Shown in pieces: positions 8,768 to 17,849 of a stretch of DNA of 64,000 nt (positions are counted from its first letter, which is position 1; each line of letters begins with the position of its first letter). This stretch comes from Sphingomonas dokdonensis. GTDB taxonomy: Bacteria > Pseudomonadota > Alphaproteobacteria > Sphingomonadales > Sphingomonadaceae. The notes below the pieces were generated by a model. That model was not told the origin of the DNA, made no database searches, and saw only the letters and a program-made list of their open reading frames with translations. The DNA lies in the NCBI RefSeq assembly GCF_002197685.1, contig NZ_NBBI01000004.1, positions 1 to 64,000 of the forward strand, given 5' to 3'. Position numbers and translations under genes: made by a program.

Positions 8768-9805
8768 ATGATCGACCTTTACGCGCCGACGGAGCTGATC
8801 GCGATGATCGAGCCGCTCCGGGTTCCCGGCAACTTCCTTCGTCGCCTGCTCTATTCGACCGCAACGCCGATCTATTTCGACACGCCCGACATTAAGTGGG
8901 ATCGCGTGTTCGATGACCTGCGTATCGCGCCGTTCGTCAGCCCGTATGCTCCCGGCAAGCCGCGCCAGGACCGAGGCTTCCAGACCGAGAGCTTCACGCC
9001 CGGCTATCTGAAGCCGCTGGACCGGGTCGATCCGACCAAATTCAGCAAGCGGCGTCCGGGCGAAGCGATCGGCGGCGAGCTGAGCCTCGCTGATCGCCGC
9101 GACCTCATGATGCTGGACTATCTGCTGGGGCATAAGCGGCAGTTGGAGCGCCGCGACGAGGTGATGGCGGCTGAAATCGTCCGCACCGGCCGGGTCACCA
9201 TCGCCGGGGAGGATTACCCGACCGCGGTGGTCGACTTCGGCCGTGATGCCAGCCTCACCAAGGCACTGCTCAACACGTCGCGCTGGGGCGAGAGCGGCGT
9301 CTCGCCGGTGGCGGACGTCGCAGCTTGGCTGGACGAGGTCGCCACCATCGTCGGTGCCGCGCCGAGCCATGTGATCTTCGATCGCAAATCGTGGGCATTG
9401 TTCCAGGCGGACAACAATCTCGATCGCGTGATCGACCTGACCATGGGTCAGACGAACAGCTCCGTCATGCTGGGCTTTACGCCTGGCGCGCCGGGCGCCC
9501 CGGTGTTCAAGGGTCGCATCGGCACGGTCGAGCTCTACGTCTACAACGACACGTATGAGGACGTGGACGGCAGCATCAAGGCGCTGCTGCCCGACTTCAC
9601 CGTCATTGTCGTCGCGCCTGGCGCCTACGAGGGCACCCCCACCTACGGCGCCATTCTCGACCCGCGCGCCGGCTACATCGCCACGCCATGGTTCTCGAAG
9701 AACTGGATCGACGAGAACCCGCCGGCCGAATGGGTGCTGACGCAGTCGGCACCGCTGCCGATCCCGAAGCGTCCGAACGCGTCGCTCTGCGTCACGGTTC
9801 GCTGA
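8768..9805 (+). CDS. Major capsid protein (gpE family)
   Basis: The 345-residue protein has the gpE-family opening ('YAPTELIAMIEPLRVPGNF', 'LLYSTATPIYFDTPDIKWD'). It forms the icosahedral head. The frame is open further upstream to 8723, but the ATG at 8768 has TTGGAG about 7 nt before it and begins the conserved part. It follows decoration protein as in lambda. Confidence 0.93.
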   Translation: MIDLYAPTELIAMIEPLRVPGNFLRRLLYSTATPIYFDTPDIKWDRVFDDLRIAPFVSPYAPGKPRQDRGFQTESFTPGYLKPLDRVDPTKFSKRRPGEAIGGELSLADRRDLMMLDYLLGHKRQLERRDEVMAAEIVRTGRVTIAGEDYPTAVVDFGRDASLTKALLNTSRWGESGVSPVADVAAWLDEVATIVGAAPSHVIFDRKSWALFQADNNLDRVIDLTMGQTNSSVMLGFTPGAPGAPVFKGRIGTVELYVYNDTYEDVDGSIKALLPDFTVIVVAPGAYEGTPTYGAILDPRAGYIATPWFSKNWIDENPPAEWVLTQSAPLPIPKRPNASLCVTVR

Positions 9806-9866
9806 CGCCCGTCCCACCCCGCCTGTGAGCCCGGATCCTCCGGGCTCCTATTCCAGGAGCCTTATC

Positions 9867-10082
9867 ATGACCGAAGCAAAGACACCGGCGAAGTCGAGCA
9901 CGCCAGAACTGACGAAGATGCCGCGAGCGGTTGCCGAACTGCACCATTCCAACGGCAAGGTGATCGCGCCCGGCTCGATCATCACCGATGACATCGCCAA
10001 GGAAGCTGGTCTCGACGACGATCAGATCGAGCAGCTGGAACGCACCGGCGCCGTCACCATGGTCGAAGTCTACAAGGCTTGA
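9867..10082 (+). CDS. Small structural-region protein, unknown
   Basis: A 71-residue charged protein is placed between major capsid and the FII-like gene, where lambda has FI. No sequence similarity to FI is evident to me. The ATG at 9867 has AGGAG at 9855-9859; an upstream in-frame start at 9825 lacks one. It may help head assembly or packaging by position only. Confidence 0.65.
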   Translation: MTEAKTPAKSSTPELTKMPRAVAELHHSNGKVIAPGSIITDDIAKEAGLDDDQIEQLERTGAVTMVEVYKA

Positions 10083-10102
10083 GGCCAAGTCTGGGGTGCC
10101 TC

Positions 10103-10444
10103 ATGGATGACCCGTTCGCCGCGGCGCTGGACGCGCTGTTCGAGATGCCCGGTTCTGCGGCGGCGGTTTACCAGCCTATCGCAGGCACCCCACCCTTCCC
10201 CATCCGCGTCATCCGAGCACAGCCGGACGAGCTTGGGCCGCGAGGCGTCATCCAAGCCACCAATCACTTCGACATTCGCCGATCAGACGTCGCGCACCCG
10301 CAACGGGGCGACGTTGTCGCGATTGGTGGCGCGATCCAGGCCGGCGCAATCACCGGTGGCGAGATGTTCGAGCTGATCGGCACGCCCATGAGCGATGTCG
10401 AGGGCCTCACCTGGACCATCGGCGCCGACCAGCTGCGCGACTGA
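10103..10444 (+). CDS. Head-tail joining protein (FII-like)
   Basis: The 113-residue protein contains 'IRRSDVAHPQRGDVVAIGG', resembling the FII pattern in which a beta strand leads into 'R.GD.l.i...f'. FII proteins connect the filled head to the tail. Order in the operon agrees. The start at 10103 matches the family N-terminus ('DDPFAAALDALF'); the ribosome-binding site is weak and translation is probably coupled to the gene before. Confidence 0.7.
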   Translation: MDDPFAAALDALFEMPGSAAAVYQPIAGTPPFPIRVIRAQPDELGPRGVIQATNHFDIRRSDVAHPQRGDVVAIGGAIQAGAITGGEMFELIGTPMSDVEGLTWTIGADQLRD

Positions 10445-10454
10445 GGAGCTACCC

Positions 10455-10739
10455 ATGAAGCAGATCAACATCATCGGCTCGCAGATCGTGAGCGAGAAGC
10501 TGCGATACCAGCATGAGAACCCGCTCACCGTGAGCGATGCCGAAGCGAAGCGCCTGCAGGATGGTGGCATGCTGCTCGGCGATCCAGTCGATGCGCCTGC
10601 GCCGAAAACCGCGGGCAAGGGCTCCGCGGCCAAGCGGCGCAAGGCGGCATCAGCGGCCGCTGATGCCGCCCCGACCTCGCCCGTGCCGTCTGCCCCGCCC
10701 CCGCCACCAGCAGACGATGGCACACCGGGTAACGATTGA
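10455..10739 (+). CDS. Small phage protein with Ala/Pro-rich tail
   Basis: The 94-residue protein begins with 'MKQINIIGSQIVSEKLRY' and ends in a low-complexity Lys/Ala then Pro-rich tail. GAGGAG at 10443-10448 precedes the ATG at 10455. Its end overlaps the DUF6441-type gene by 23 bp. Function is not recognisable; its place suggests a connector or tail-completion accessory. Confidence 0.6.
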   Translation: MKQINIIGSQIVSEKLRYQHENPLTVSDAEAKRLQDGGMLLGDPVDAPAPKTAGKGSAAKRRKAASAAADAAPTSPVPSAPPPPPADDGTPGND

Positions 10740-11409
10740 GCCGTTCGGCTTCTCAGCCGCGACGGCCGCTGTTCATGGGCGCATCGCCACGGCCGCGACA
10801 AGCGCAATGCGTGACACGACGCCGGACGCCAAAGCCGAGCTGCGCGCGCAGATCGTAGACGCGGGACTGGGCGAGCGGCTCGCGAAGACGTGGACCGACA
10901 AGGTCTATCCTCGCACCGGCGATAGCCCCGAGCCAGCCGGCTACATTCAGTCGCGCGCCTCGGAGATCATCGAGAGCTACGAGAAAGGCGCGACAATCGT
11001 CGCATCGGGCGGCCGCAAGTTCCTGGCGATCCCCTCCGCCGATTGCCCGCGGCACCGTCAAGGCAACGCGTTCACCCCCGAGGAGGTAGAGGAGCGCTTT
11101 GGCAAGCGTCTGGTGTTCATCGCCGCCAGTGATAGCGGCTTCAGCACGCCCAGCATCCGCCACAGCACGGCGGTCGGCTACCTCGTCCTGAAAGGCCTGG
11201 TCGTTCGCAAGGCGACCGGCCGGTGGCGCGGCGCTTCAGAGCGCGAGCGCGCCGGCCGCACCCGCAACCCCCGACCGGTTCAATCGGTCATCATGTTCAC
11301 CCTCGTTCGATCGGTGAAGAAGCCCAAGCTGCTCGACCTGGAAGGGCCGGCGCGGCGCTGGGCGGACAACTGGTCCCTCGAGTTCGCCCGTCGGCTGGAG
11401 GATGGATGA
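10717..11409 (+). CDS. DUF6441-type phage tail-region protein
   Basis: The 230-residue protein sits where lambda carries minor tail protein Z. It has 'GERLAKTWTDKVYP' and 'FLAIPSADCPRH', features I associate with DUF6441 phage proteins. The reading frame is open back to 10537 but that part is antisense-like low complexity, so the start is taken at the ATG at 10717. It ends in an ATGA overlap with the next gene. The Z-like role is inferred from position. Confidence 0.65.
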   Translation: MAHRVTIEPFGFSAATAAVHGRIATAATSAMRDTTPDAKAELRAQIVDAGLGERLAKTWTDKVYPRTGDSPEPAGYIQSRASEIIESYEKGATIVASGGRKFLAIPSADCPRHRQGNAFTPEEVEERFGKRLVFIAASDSGFSTPSIRHSTAVGYLVLKGLVVRKATGRWRGASERERAGRTRNPRPVQSVIMFTLVRSVKKPKLLDLEGPARRWADNWSLEFARRLEDG

Positions 11410-11864
11410 GCAAGCGCCTGGACGTTCTCCGCGCCGTCGCTGACATGATCAGCTTTGCCGTGGCAGGCGCGACCGTCACCGGCGTCGACGATGAGGATCT
11501 GCCCGCCCGGGCCGATGAGGTTGGGCGCATCGTCGTCGGTGCCGGCGACCCCGGCGAGCCGGAGGTCGATCTTGGCATCTTCACCTATTGGTACGATCAC
11601 GCCATTCCGATCGAGGTGACCGTCACCCGCGCGCGCGGCCGATCGGCTGAAGATCAGGCCGACGAGATCCTAGCGCTCATCGGTGCGGCCATAGATGAGG
11701 ATCGGACCCTCGGCGGCTTGTGCATCTGGCTTGAAGCGACGGCGCCGGTGACCTCCGACATCGTTGTGCTGGACGGCGACCGCAATGTTCCCGGCGCCCG
11801 GCCGCCCCGCGGCGCCGACTTCTCGATCATCGCTACCTACGGGACGTCGAGCCCGCTTTCCTGA
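11406..11864 (+). CDS. Tail terminator-like protein (gpU position)
   Basis: The 152-residue acidic protein is translationally coupled to the preceding gene by an ATGA overlap at 11406-11409. It lies directly before the tail tube gene, the place of gpU. The mixed alpha/beta content ('IPIEVTVTRARG', 'DEILALIGAAIDED') fits a tail terminator, which caps the tube and stops polymerisation. No diagnostic motif is visible. Confidence 0.65.
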   Translation: MSKRLDVLRAVADMISFAVAGATVTGVDDEDLPARADEVGRIVVGAGDPGEPEVDLGIFTYWYDHAIPIEVTVTRARGRSAEDQADEILALIGAAIDEDRTLGGLCIWLEATAPVTSDIVVLDGDRNVPGARPPRGADFSIIATYGTSSPLS

Positions 11865-11887
11865 CCCTTTCTGAAGGAGACTTCCCT

Positions 11888-12835
11888 ATGGGACGCGCAC
11901 GGGGTTCCGACGCGACGCTGCAGCTTGCCTATGAGGCGACCTACGGGACGCCACCTGGGAGTGGCTACCACTCGCTGCCTTTTGTCAGCACTTCTTTGGG
12001 CGCCACCCGCGGGCTGATCGAAAGCGAGTTGCTTGGCCAAGGGCGCGCGCCGCTCGATCCGACGCCGGACGTCATCAACAACGATGGCGATGTCGTGGTG
12101 CCGGTTGATCCATCTTTCTTCGGCTATTGGCTGACACTGTTGCTGGGTGAGCCGGCGACCGCGCCGGTCGATGATACGTTCAGCCACTTCTTCGGCAGCG
12201 GCGCAGCGGTGCTACCCTCGGCATCAATTCCGATCGGCCATCCGCGCGTGCCGAGCTACTCAGTCAACTACGGCGTGCGGGCGAATACACTGCAGATCAA
12301 CGCGACCCGTGGAGGCCTGCTCAACGCCACTGTCGGGCTGATCGGCAAGGGCGAGACTACGCCAGGCCCGACGACAACCATCCCCCCTGCCGGCGGTCTA
12401 GGTACTTACAATCGCTTCGCGCAGGCCTCGGGCGGAGCCAACGCCGATGGTGTGCAGCTGGCAAGCCTTGTCAGCGGCACGATCAACTATTCCAATGGAC
12501 TCGACAAGATCGAGACGATCCGCCCCGACAGCGAGATTGAGGATGTTGACCCCGGCATGCCCACCGCCGGCGGCAACGTGACGCTGCGGTTTGCCGATCA
12601 CGCTTTGCTGAACAAGGCAATCGGTGGCATCCCGATCAGCCTGGAGTTCATGTGGTCGTACCTGAACTCGTCGCTCACCTTGACCATGGACCGCGTGTTT
12701 TTGCCGCGGCCAAAGCGAAGCATTACCGGCCCAGGCGGCATCATGGCGAGCTTCGACTACCAAGCGTCGACCGGTGCCAATCCGATGCTCCGCGCGACGC
12801 TGGGACGAACTTCAATTGCGAGCTTTACCGCGTGA
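11888..12835 (+). CDS. Major tail tube protein
   Basis: The 315-residue protein resembles the phage tail tube family with the opening 'GSDATLQLAYEATYGTPP' and a repeated beta-sandwich pattern. It forms the tail tube hexamers. A GAAGGAG precedes the ATG at 11888. The stop overlaps the GTG start of the tail chaperone (GTGA at 12832-12835). Confidence 0.85.
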   Translation: MGRARGSDATLQLAYEATYGTPPGSGYHSLPFVSTSLGATRGLIESELLGQGRAPLDPTPDVINNDGDVVVPVDPSFFGYWLTLLLGEPATAPVDDTFSHFFGSGAAVLPSASIPIGHPRVPSYSVNYGVRANTLQINATRGGLLNATVGLIGKGETTPGPTTTIPPAGGLGTYNRFAQASGGANADGVQLASLVSGTINYSNGLDKIETIRPDSEIEDVDPGMPTAGGNVTLRFADHALLNKAIGGIPISLEFMWSYLNSSLTLTMDRVFLPRPKRSITGPGGIMASFDYQASTGANPMLRATLGRTSIASFTA

Positions 12836-13395
12836 TCATCGCGCAGAAACCCGCGACAGGGCCGTTCCTGCTAACCATCATGGGCGGCGCCTTCACCTTC
12901 GCGCCAATCACCCGACCCATGCTGATGCGCGCTCGCCGGTGGGCGTCGAGCGGTGCGACCTCAGCTGGCGCCGCAAGCGATGATAGCGCCTTCCTCGACG
13001 ATGTGGGCAACGCCGTCAGTCTCGCGCTGCTGACGGAAGGGCTGATCGGCTGGGAGCATGGCGCCGCGGCGCTGCCGGTCGGCGACGATGAAGACGTTGG
13101 CGATGCCGAAATCGTGGAGGTCGACGGGCTCCGCTATCGGATCCTGCCGTTCAGTCCGGAGAACAAGGCGCTCCTGCTGTCGGATGCCGTGATCTTCGAT
13201 GCTTTCGACACCGCCTATGTGCTGCCGTTCGTCATGCGGGAACGGGCAAAAAACGTGCCCGCCGGCTCATCCGATGGCATTTCGTCGAGGGTGACGCCGG
13301 CGAAGGATACTGCCGCGCCGCGTGCGGCGGCGAAGAGCGGTGCGAAGCGTGCCCGTACCGGCAACACGCGATCGAGAACGAAGAAGTCGAGCTAG
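12832..13395 (+). CDS. Tail assembly chaperone, zero-frame product (gpG-like)
   Basis: The 187-residue protein starts at a GTG overlapping the tube stop. It lies between tube and tape measure, the invariant place of the G/GT chaperones that coat the tape measure during tail assembly. The C-terminal 45 residues after the slip site are low-complexity Ala/Lys/Arg/Ser and look like a read-out tail. Confidence 0.82.
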   Translation: MIIAQKPATGPFLLTIMGGAFTFAPITRPMLMRARRWASSGATSAGAASDDSAFLDDVGNAVSLALLTEGLIGWEHGAAALPVGDDEDVGDAEIVEVDGLRYRILPFSPENKALLLSDAVIFDAFDTAYVLPFVMRERAKNVPAGSSDGISSRVTPAKDTAAPRAAAKSGAKRARTGNTRSRTKKSS

Positions 13396-13586
13396 CGTTC
13401 GACGCGATCAGTCGCTGCGACAAGCAGCTGCGTGTCGGGCCCAGCGGCCACCCATTTGGACTAGATTACGGGGCAGTGATGGCCGTCGCGGGCGCGCTCG
13501 GCGCCGATCCAGACATCACGGTCGACCTTCTGCCGGAAGCAGAGGCGGCAATCCTGATCAGTATGCAGAGCGAGGGAGGCGAATAG
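12832..13586 (+). CDS. Tail assembly chaperone, -1 frameshift product (gpGT-like)
   Basis: A ribosome slipping -1 at 13248-13254 would continue in the other frame from 13254 to the TAG at 13584-13586, giving about 251 residues. That downstream frame has protein-like content ('LIRWHFVEGDAGEGY', a C-x-x-x-C and C-x-x-C pair, 'VELAFDAISRCDKQL'). It has no start codon of its own before about 13478, deep inside the domain. It therefore depends on frameshifting, as lambda T does. Confidence 0.75.
13248..13302 (+). promoter_or_regulatory. Programmed -1 frameshift signal
   Basis: The heptamer A-AAA-AAC (13248-13254) lies in the zero-frame phasing needed for simultaneous P- and A-site slippage. Five bases later a 7-bp stem can form between CGCCGGC (13260-13266) and GCCGGCG (13296-13302), a plausible stimulator. 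A purine-rich GGGA lies a few bases upstream. Confidence 0.78.
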
Positions 13587-13587
13587 C

Positions 13588-16143
13588 ATGGCAACGTCGC
13601 GCACCGCCTCCACCGCTATCCGTCTCGGGATCACCGGTGACCCTGAGGTCAAGCGCCGGCTGGATGACATCGGGGCAACAGGCGACGCGGCCGCGCAGCG
13701 CATGGCAAAGTCGTTCGTTAAGGCGGAGACCGAGGTTGAAGCCGCGATCGCGCGGCGCGAGCGCCAGATGGCGAAGCTCAACGCCATCATGCCGCAGACC
13801 GCGATGCAGATGCGCGTCGACAGCGCGGCGGCCACCGGCTTCGGTGAATATGAAGGTTCGGCTCGCCGCTCATCCGGCGTGTTCGCCCAGATGCTCGCCG
13901 AGCAGGACCAGCTCGAACAGCGCGCGCGCGCGCTGCGCGCCGCCATCGACCCTGCCTGGGCCGCACAGCAGCGGTTCAACACCGAGATCGGGGAAGCGCG
14001 TGAGCTGATCAGCCGCGGTGCGATCAGCCTCGACGATTATGTCGCCAAGCTGCGCCTGGAGCAGCAGGCACTGGACGCCGCCACAACGGGCCACGGCCGC
14101 GCGACCGGCGCGACCAACCGCACCGGGGCGGCGTTCGCGCAGGCAGCGCCGCAGATCCAAGACTTCGTGATCCAGGCCACGATGGGCGGCAACGTCATGC
14201 AGGCGCTGGTCGTTCAGGGCGGCCAGCTTGCCGGCCAGCTGATCTACGTCGAGGGCAAGGTCGGCTCCGTCGCCCGCGCGCTGATGGGGCCGTTCGGCAT
14301 TGCCGCGCAGGTGGCGCTGATGGTCGCCGCGCCGTTCGTGGCCAAGCTTTTCGAGGGCGCGGACGGAGCTGACAAGCAGCGAAAGGCTCTTGAAGAGCAG
14401 CGCAAGGCTGTTCTTGACCTAGCGGCGGCACAGGAAAAGGCGCTCGTCACCGCAGAGCGGAGGCAGGCGCTCGACACCGCCCAGATCAAGATCGCTCTCG
14501 ACGACGCGTTGTCCACCCGACAGCAAACACAGGCGCTGCTGGAACAGGCGCGCGCCGAAGAGCAGATGAACAACTCGGCCGGCGCCGCTTCAATTGCAGG
14601 CGAAGCGATCGGTGAGGTGCAGCGGCAGTCGCGCGATCGCGTCAACGACCTTGAGCGCCAGCTCGCAGAGAACGCCCGCAGTATGGCCGATCTGCAGCGC
14701 GGGTATGATGCCGGATTTGCCCGCATGATCGGCCAGCGCGTTGATGCCATGCGTGATCCGCGCACGGGAATTAACCTGATCTATCAGCGGCAGCGATCAG
14801 CGCTGGAAGGCGATCCTGAGTTGCAGCGGAATGGGAAGTTGCTTGCTGCAAAACTGGACGCGCTGGCCGACGCGCGTGATCGCGAACTGAAGGCCGTAGA
14901 GGACTCGACCAAGGCGCTGAGGCGCGACACGGAGACGCTCACCTCAGCGCAGGTGGCAAAGGCGCTGCGCGGCGAGTTCGCAGGAATCAAGATCAACAGC
15001 ACCGATCGCAGCACCGCGGAGCAGGCGGTGCTTTATGCTCGCTACAAGGCCGGGAACGGGCCACTCGCAGCGCCACCTGGGCGCAGCTATCATGAGCGCG
15101 GGCAAGCGATCGATATCTCGAAATCGAGCGGGATCACGCAGGCAGAGCTGCAGCGCTTCTTCGACATTCGCGGCATCCAGGCCAAGATCATTGATGAAGG
15201 GCGTCACCTCCACGTTCAGTGGCAGAAGGGGAAGTTCGCGCTCGATGAATGGGCGGATGCTGCCAAGCGCGCGAAGGAAGAGGCGGAGCAGCTGACGAGC
15301 CTGCGCCTGTTCACCGATGGCAACGCGCTCGGGCAATCTCTCATCGGCGTGCGCCAGGCGATCACCGTGCAGCGCGCCGACTTCAACAATGCTGCGCGGT
15401 CGGTGTTCGGGGACGAGCTGAACGGCAACGCTATGGCTCAACTGGTCGGCGACTATGACCAGCGCCAGCGTGTCGAGGTCGACAAGTGGAACGAGGAGAA
15501 CTCGCGGCGGCTGAACAAGCAGGAAGAGGATTTCCGTTATCTCGGTAACCTGTGGAGCACCGTTCTGACCGGCGGCACCAAGGGCGTGTGGGACATGTTC
15601 CGGCAGCAGGGCCTGCAGGTGATCAGCGAGTTGCTCGCGCGCTGGATGGCGTTCGGCAATGTGCAGGGCGCGACCGGTGCGGCGGGCGGTTTCGTGAGCG
15701 CTATCGGGAAACTATTTGGCGGCAAAGGAGCGGCTGGCACCAGCTATGCCGACCCATCAGCCGGCTGGGGCAGCCTTGCCCTTCCTGGCGTCGATGTTGC
15801 CGGTCTCGCGGCATCTAGCCTGCCGCGTTTTGCGGTCGGCACTCACTATTCGAGCGCGGGCGCGGCACTTATTGGCGAAAACGGCCCCGAGCTGGTGAGC
15901 TTGCCACGCGGCAGCCGCGTGACGCCTGCAGCAGAAACGCGGCGGATTCTGGCAGCGAACGATACGGCGCCGGTTGTCCATCAGCACTTCAACCTCTCGG
16001 GTAACATGATGACACCCGAGTTCTGGGCGGAAATACAAGCCGTGGGCGACACCGCAGCGATGCGCGGAGCGGCCGGCGGGGCAGCCATCGGGCAAGCCGA
16101 GATACGGGCTCAGGGCGCGCGGCGGCTGGGGCGGCGCTGGTAA
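13588..16143 (+). CDS. Tape measure protein with embedded M15-like peptidase
   Basis: The 851-residue protein has long coiled-coil stretches (about residues 30-110 and 250-420), a hydrophobic segment near 215-250, and a C-terminal 'GEN-GPELVSLPRGSRV' motif typical of tape measures. Between about 460 and 550 it carries a VanY/M15-like domain. Apparent zinc ligands are H502 and D509 in 'SYHERGQAID' and H540 in 'DEGRHLH', with E537 as likely catalytic residue. It sets tail length; the peptidase may open murein during DNA entry. GAGGGAGG precedes the ATG. Confidence 0.9.
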   Translation: MATSRTASTAIRLGITGDPEVKRRLDDIGATGDAAAQRMAKSFVKAETEVEAAIARRERQMAKLNAIMPQTAMQMRVDSAAATGFGEYEGSARRSSGVFAQMLAEQDQLEQRARALRAAIDPAWAAQQRFNTEIGEARELISRGAISLDDYVAKLRLEQQALDAATTGHGRATGATNRTGAAFAQAAPQIQDFVIQATMGGNVMQALVVQGGQLAGQLIYVEGKVGSVARALMGPFGIAAQVALMVAAPFVAKLFEGADGADKQRKALEEQRKAVLDLAAAQEKALVTAERRQALDTAQIKIALDDALSTRQQTQALLEQARAEEQMNNSAGAASIAGEAIGEVQRQSRDRVNDLERQLAENARSMADLQRGYDAGFARMIGQRVDAMRDPRTGINLIYQRQRSALEGDPELQRNGKLLAAKLDALADARDRELKAVEDSTKALRRDTETLTSAQVAKALRGEFAGIKINSTDRSTAEQAVLYARYKAGNGPLAAPPGRSYHERGQAIDISKSSGITQAELQRFFDIRGIQAKIIDEGRHLHVQWQKGKFALDEWADAAKRAKEEAEQLTSLRLFTDGNALGQSLIGVRQAITVQRADFNNAARSVFGDELNGNAMAQLVGDYDQRQRVEVDKWNEENSRRLNKQEEDFRYLGNLWSTVLTGGTKGVWDMFRQQGLQVISELLARWMAFGNVQGATGAAGGFVSAIGKLFGGKGAAGTSYADPSAGWGSLALPGVDVAGLAASSLPRFAVGTHYSSAGAALIGENGPELVSLPRGSRVTPAAETRRILAANDTAPVVHQHFNLSGNMMTPEFWAEIQAVGDTAAMRGAAGGAAIGQAEIRAQGARRLGRRW

Positions 16144-16742
16144 TGTCGGTTCTGCTCCCGCTCATCCGCATCAAGACTACAGGCGCTCCACGACCTGTCC
16201 TGTTCAGCGGCACCCAGGAAGGGTCACTCGGCGGCGAGGATCTGCAGATCAACCGCATGGGAGATCGCTTCGCGGTCGATTTCGTCACCGACCAGCTGCT
16301 CCGCAACGCTGACAGCCGCAACCTGATCGCGGCGCTGACCGAGGCAACCACGGCGGATGCGATTGCACCGTTGCCGCTGGTCAACGCTTCGCGCGTCTAT
16401 GCCGGCGGCGGGGCTGTGGATGGTGCCGGGCAGACCGGCTCAACGCTCAATATTCGAGGGCGCGTCGCCGGTGAGGTTCTCGCACGGGGTGACTTTTTCT
16501 CGATCATCCATTCCGGCCGCCGCTACGTGTTCATGATCCGCGGAGACGTCACTGTTGACGGCGCGGGCAAGGCGGCTGTGCCGATCTGGCCTATGCTTCG
16601 GTTCGTCACTGTCGACGGTCAGACGTGCGAGTTCGCACAGCCTTTCATCGAAGGCCGGCTGGTCGGTTTTGATGCAAAAGGCGCGGCGTTCACGCGCATC
16701 CGTGTCGAGCCGCTCAGCTTTTCGATCATCGAGCGCGCATGA
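16143..16742 (+). CDS. Minor tail protein (distal tail region)
   Basis: The 199-residue protein starts at an ATG overlapping the tape measure TAA. By position it corresponds to lambda gpM or a distal tail component. Sequence is mainly beta ('LNIRGRVAGEVLARGDFFSI'). No specific family is recognised. Confidence 0.7.
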   Translation: MSVLLPLIRIKTTGAPRPVLFSGTQEGSLGGEDLQINRMGDRFAVDFVTDQLLRNADSRNLIAALTEATTADAIAPLPLVNASRVYAGGGAVDGAGQTGSTLNIRGRVAGEVLARGDFFSIIHSGRRYVFMIRGDVTVDGAGKAAVPIWPMLRFVTVDGQTCEFAQPFIEGRLVGFDAKGAAFTRIRVEPLSFSIIERA

Positions 16743-17389
16743 CGTTTCGACTCACGCCCGAGATGAGTGCCGCGTTGCGCGCGGCCAAATCGCCGATCGT
16801 GCCGTTCGTCCAGGTCGATCTGCCGGACTATACCATGCGGCATCTAGTCGGCTCGGGCGAGGTGCCGTGGAACGGCGGCGTATTCGTCGGGCGCGATCCG
16901 AAGTTCGGGGTGCTGGTGTCAGCCGGTAACCTGCAGGACGGGGTGAGCGACGAGGCGCCGGAGTGGCTGCTGACCTTCGCACCACCTGATGAGGCGACCG
17001 CGGCAGAACTGGCATCATCGACGGCACAGGGCGGCCAGGTGAACGGTTGGATTGCAGTTGTCGATCGCGCGACCGGGCAGGTTCTGCCAGATCCGATCCA
17101 CCTGTTCGCCGGCGAGCTGGACGTGCCGCGGCTGCGGGTCGGCAAGGCGTCGCGAACGGTCGAATGGCGCTGCACCTCGGCGCTGGAAGCATTTCACGAC
17201 CAGGAGATCGGCGCGCGGCTGTCGGATAGCCACCACCTGACGGTCTGGCCTGGCGAAACCGGCCTGGCGAACATGAGCGGCATCGAAAAGACGAGCTATT
17301 GGGGCGTGGAGAAGCCGCCATCGAGCGTAAGCTTCGCCAGCGGCGGTGCGACCGGCGCAGGATACAACGGACGGACGCAGGAGCGATGA
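16739..17389 (+). CDS. Minor tail protein (gpL/DUF2163 position)
   Basis: The 216-residue protein overlaps the previous gene by 4 bp and the next by 4 bp. The text 'VDLPDYTMRHLVGSGEVPWNGGVFVG' and 'LDVPRLRVGK' resembles the DUF2163/gpL-like hub proteins of phage and GTA tails. Family is a best guess; a structural tail-tip role is well supported by context. Confidence 0.7.
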   Translation: MTFRLTPEMSAALRAAKSPIVPFVQVDLPDYTMRHLVGSGEVPWNGGVFVGRDPKFGVLVSAGNLQDGVSDEAPEWLLTFAPPDEATAAELASSTAQGGQVNGWIAVVDRATGQVLPDPIHLFAGELDVPRLRVGKASRTVEWRCTSALEAFHDQEIGARLSDSHHLTVWPGETGLANMSGIEKTSYWGVEKPPSSVSFASGGATGAGYNGRTQER

Positions 17390-17802
17390 GCGAGGCTGTA
17401 CGGCGCCGTGACGCGACGCAGGCAACGCTGGATGCTTGGCGCGGTCGCAAGTTCAAGCTCGGTCATGCTGATTGTGTGCGGCTGGCGGCGGATCATCTGC
17501 GCCGCATGGGGCATAAGGTCCGCCTCCCGGCCAAGGGCAAGTACGCGACCGTGCGTAGCGCATTGAAGGAGCTAAAGGCGCGCGGCTACGCTGATCTGCC
17601 AGCGGCGCTGGACGACATGGGGCTTGAGCAGATCGCGCCGGCGGCGGCGCGGATAGGCGACATTATCGCGATCCCCAGCGAGCATGCGATCGGCTGCCTG
17701 ATGGTAGCCGTCGGGAATGGGCGGACGCTGGGATGGCAGGAAGACCACGAAGGCGCCGAGGTCTTCCAGCCGGTCGAGTATGTGGGGGCTTGGCGGGTCT
17801 AG
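17386..17802 (+). CDS. DUF6950-type NlpC/P60-like tail protein
   Basis: The 138-residue protein has a candidate catalytic cysteine in 'GHADCVRLAADHL' (about residue 28) and a later His in 'SEHAIGCLMVAV'. This resembles the degraded NlpC/P60 fold of DUF6950 tail proteins, which occupy the lambda gpK place. It probably acts on peptidoglycan or as a structural remnant. The start at 17386 is coupled by ATGA. Confidence 0.72.
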   Translation: MSEAVRRRDATQATLDAWRGRKFKLGHADCVRLAADHLRRMGHKVRLPAKGKYATVRSALKELKARGYADLPAALDDMGLEQIAPAAARIGDIIAIPSEHAIGCLMVAVGNGRTLGWQEDHEGAEVFQPVEYVGAWRV

Positions 17803-17849
17803 CTGGTCGCTCGCTCCGCCTAACCAACCAGAGCGACTTTTCGGCCGTT

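Noticed and set aside
13322..14008. Rightward frame rich in Arg/Ser over the tape measure start
   Set aside because: It is the wrong frame of the tail chaperone and tape measure; the composition is not protein-like and the -1 frameshift frame fits better.
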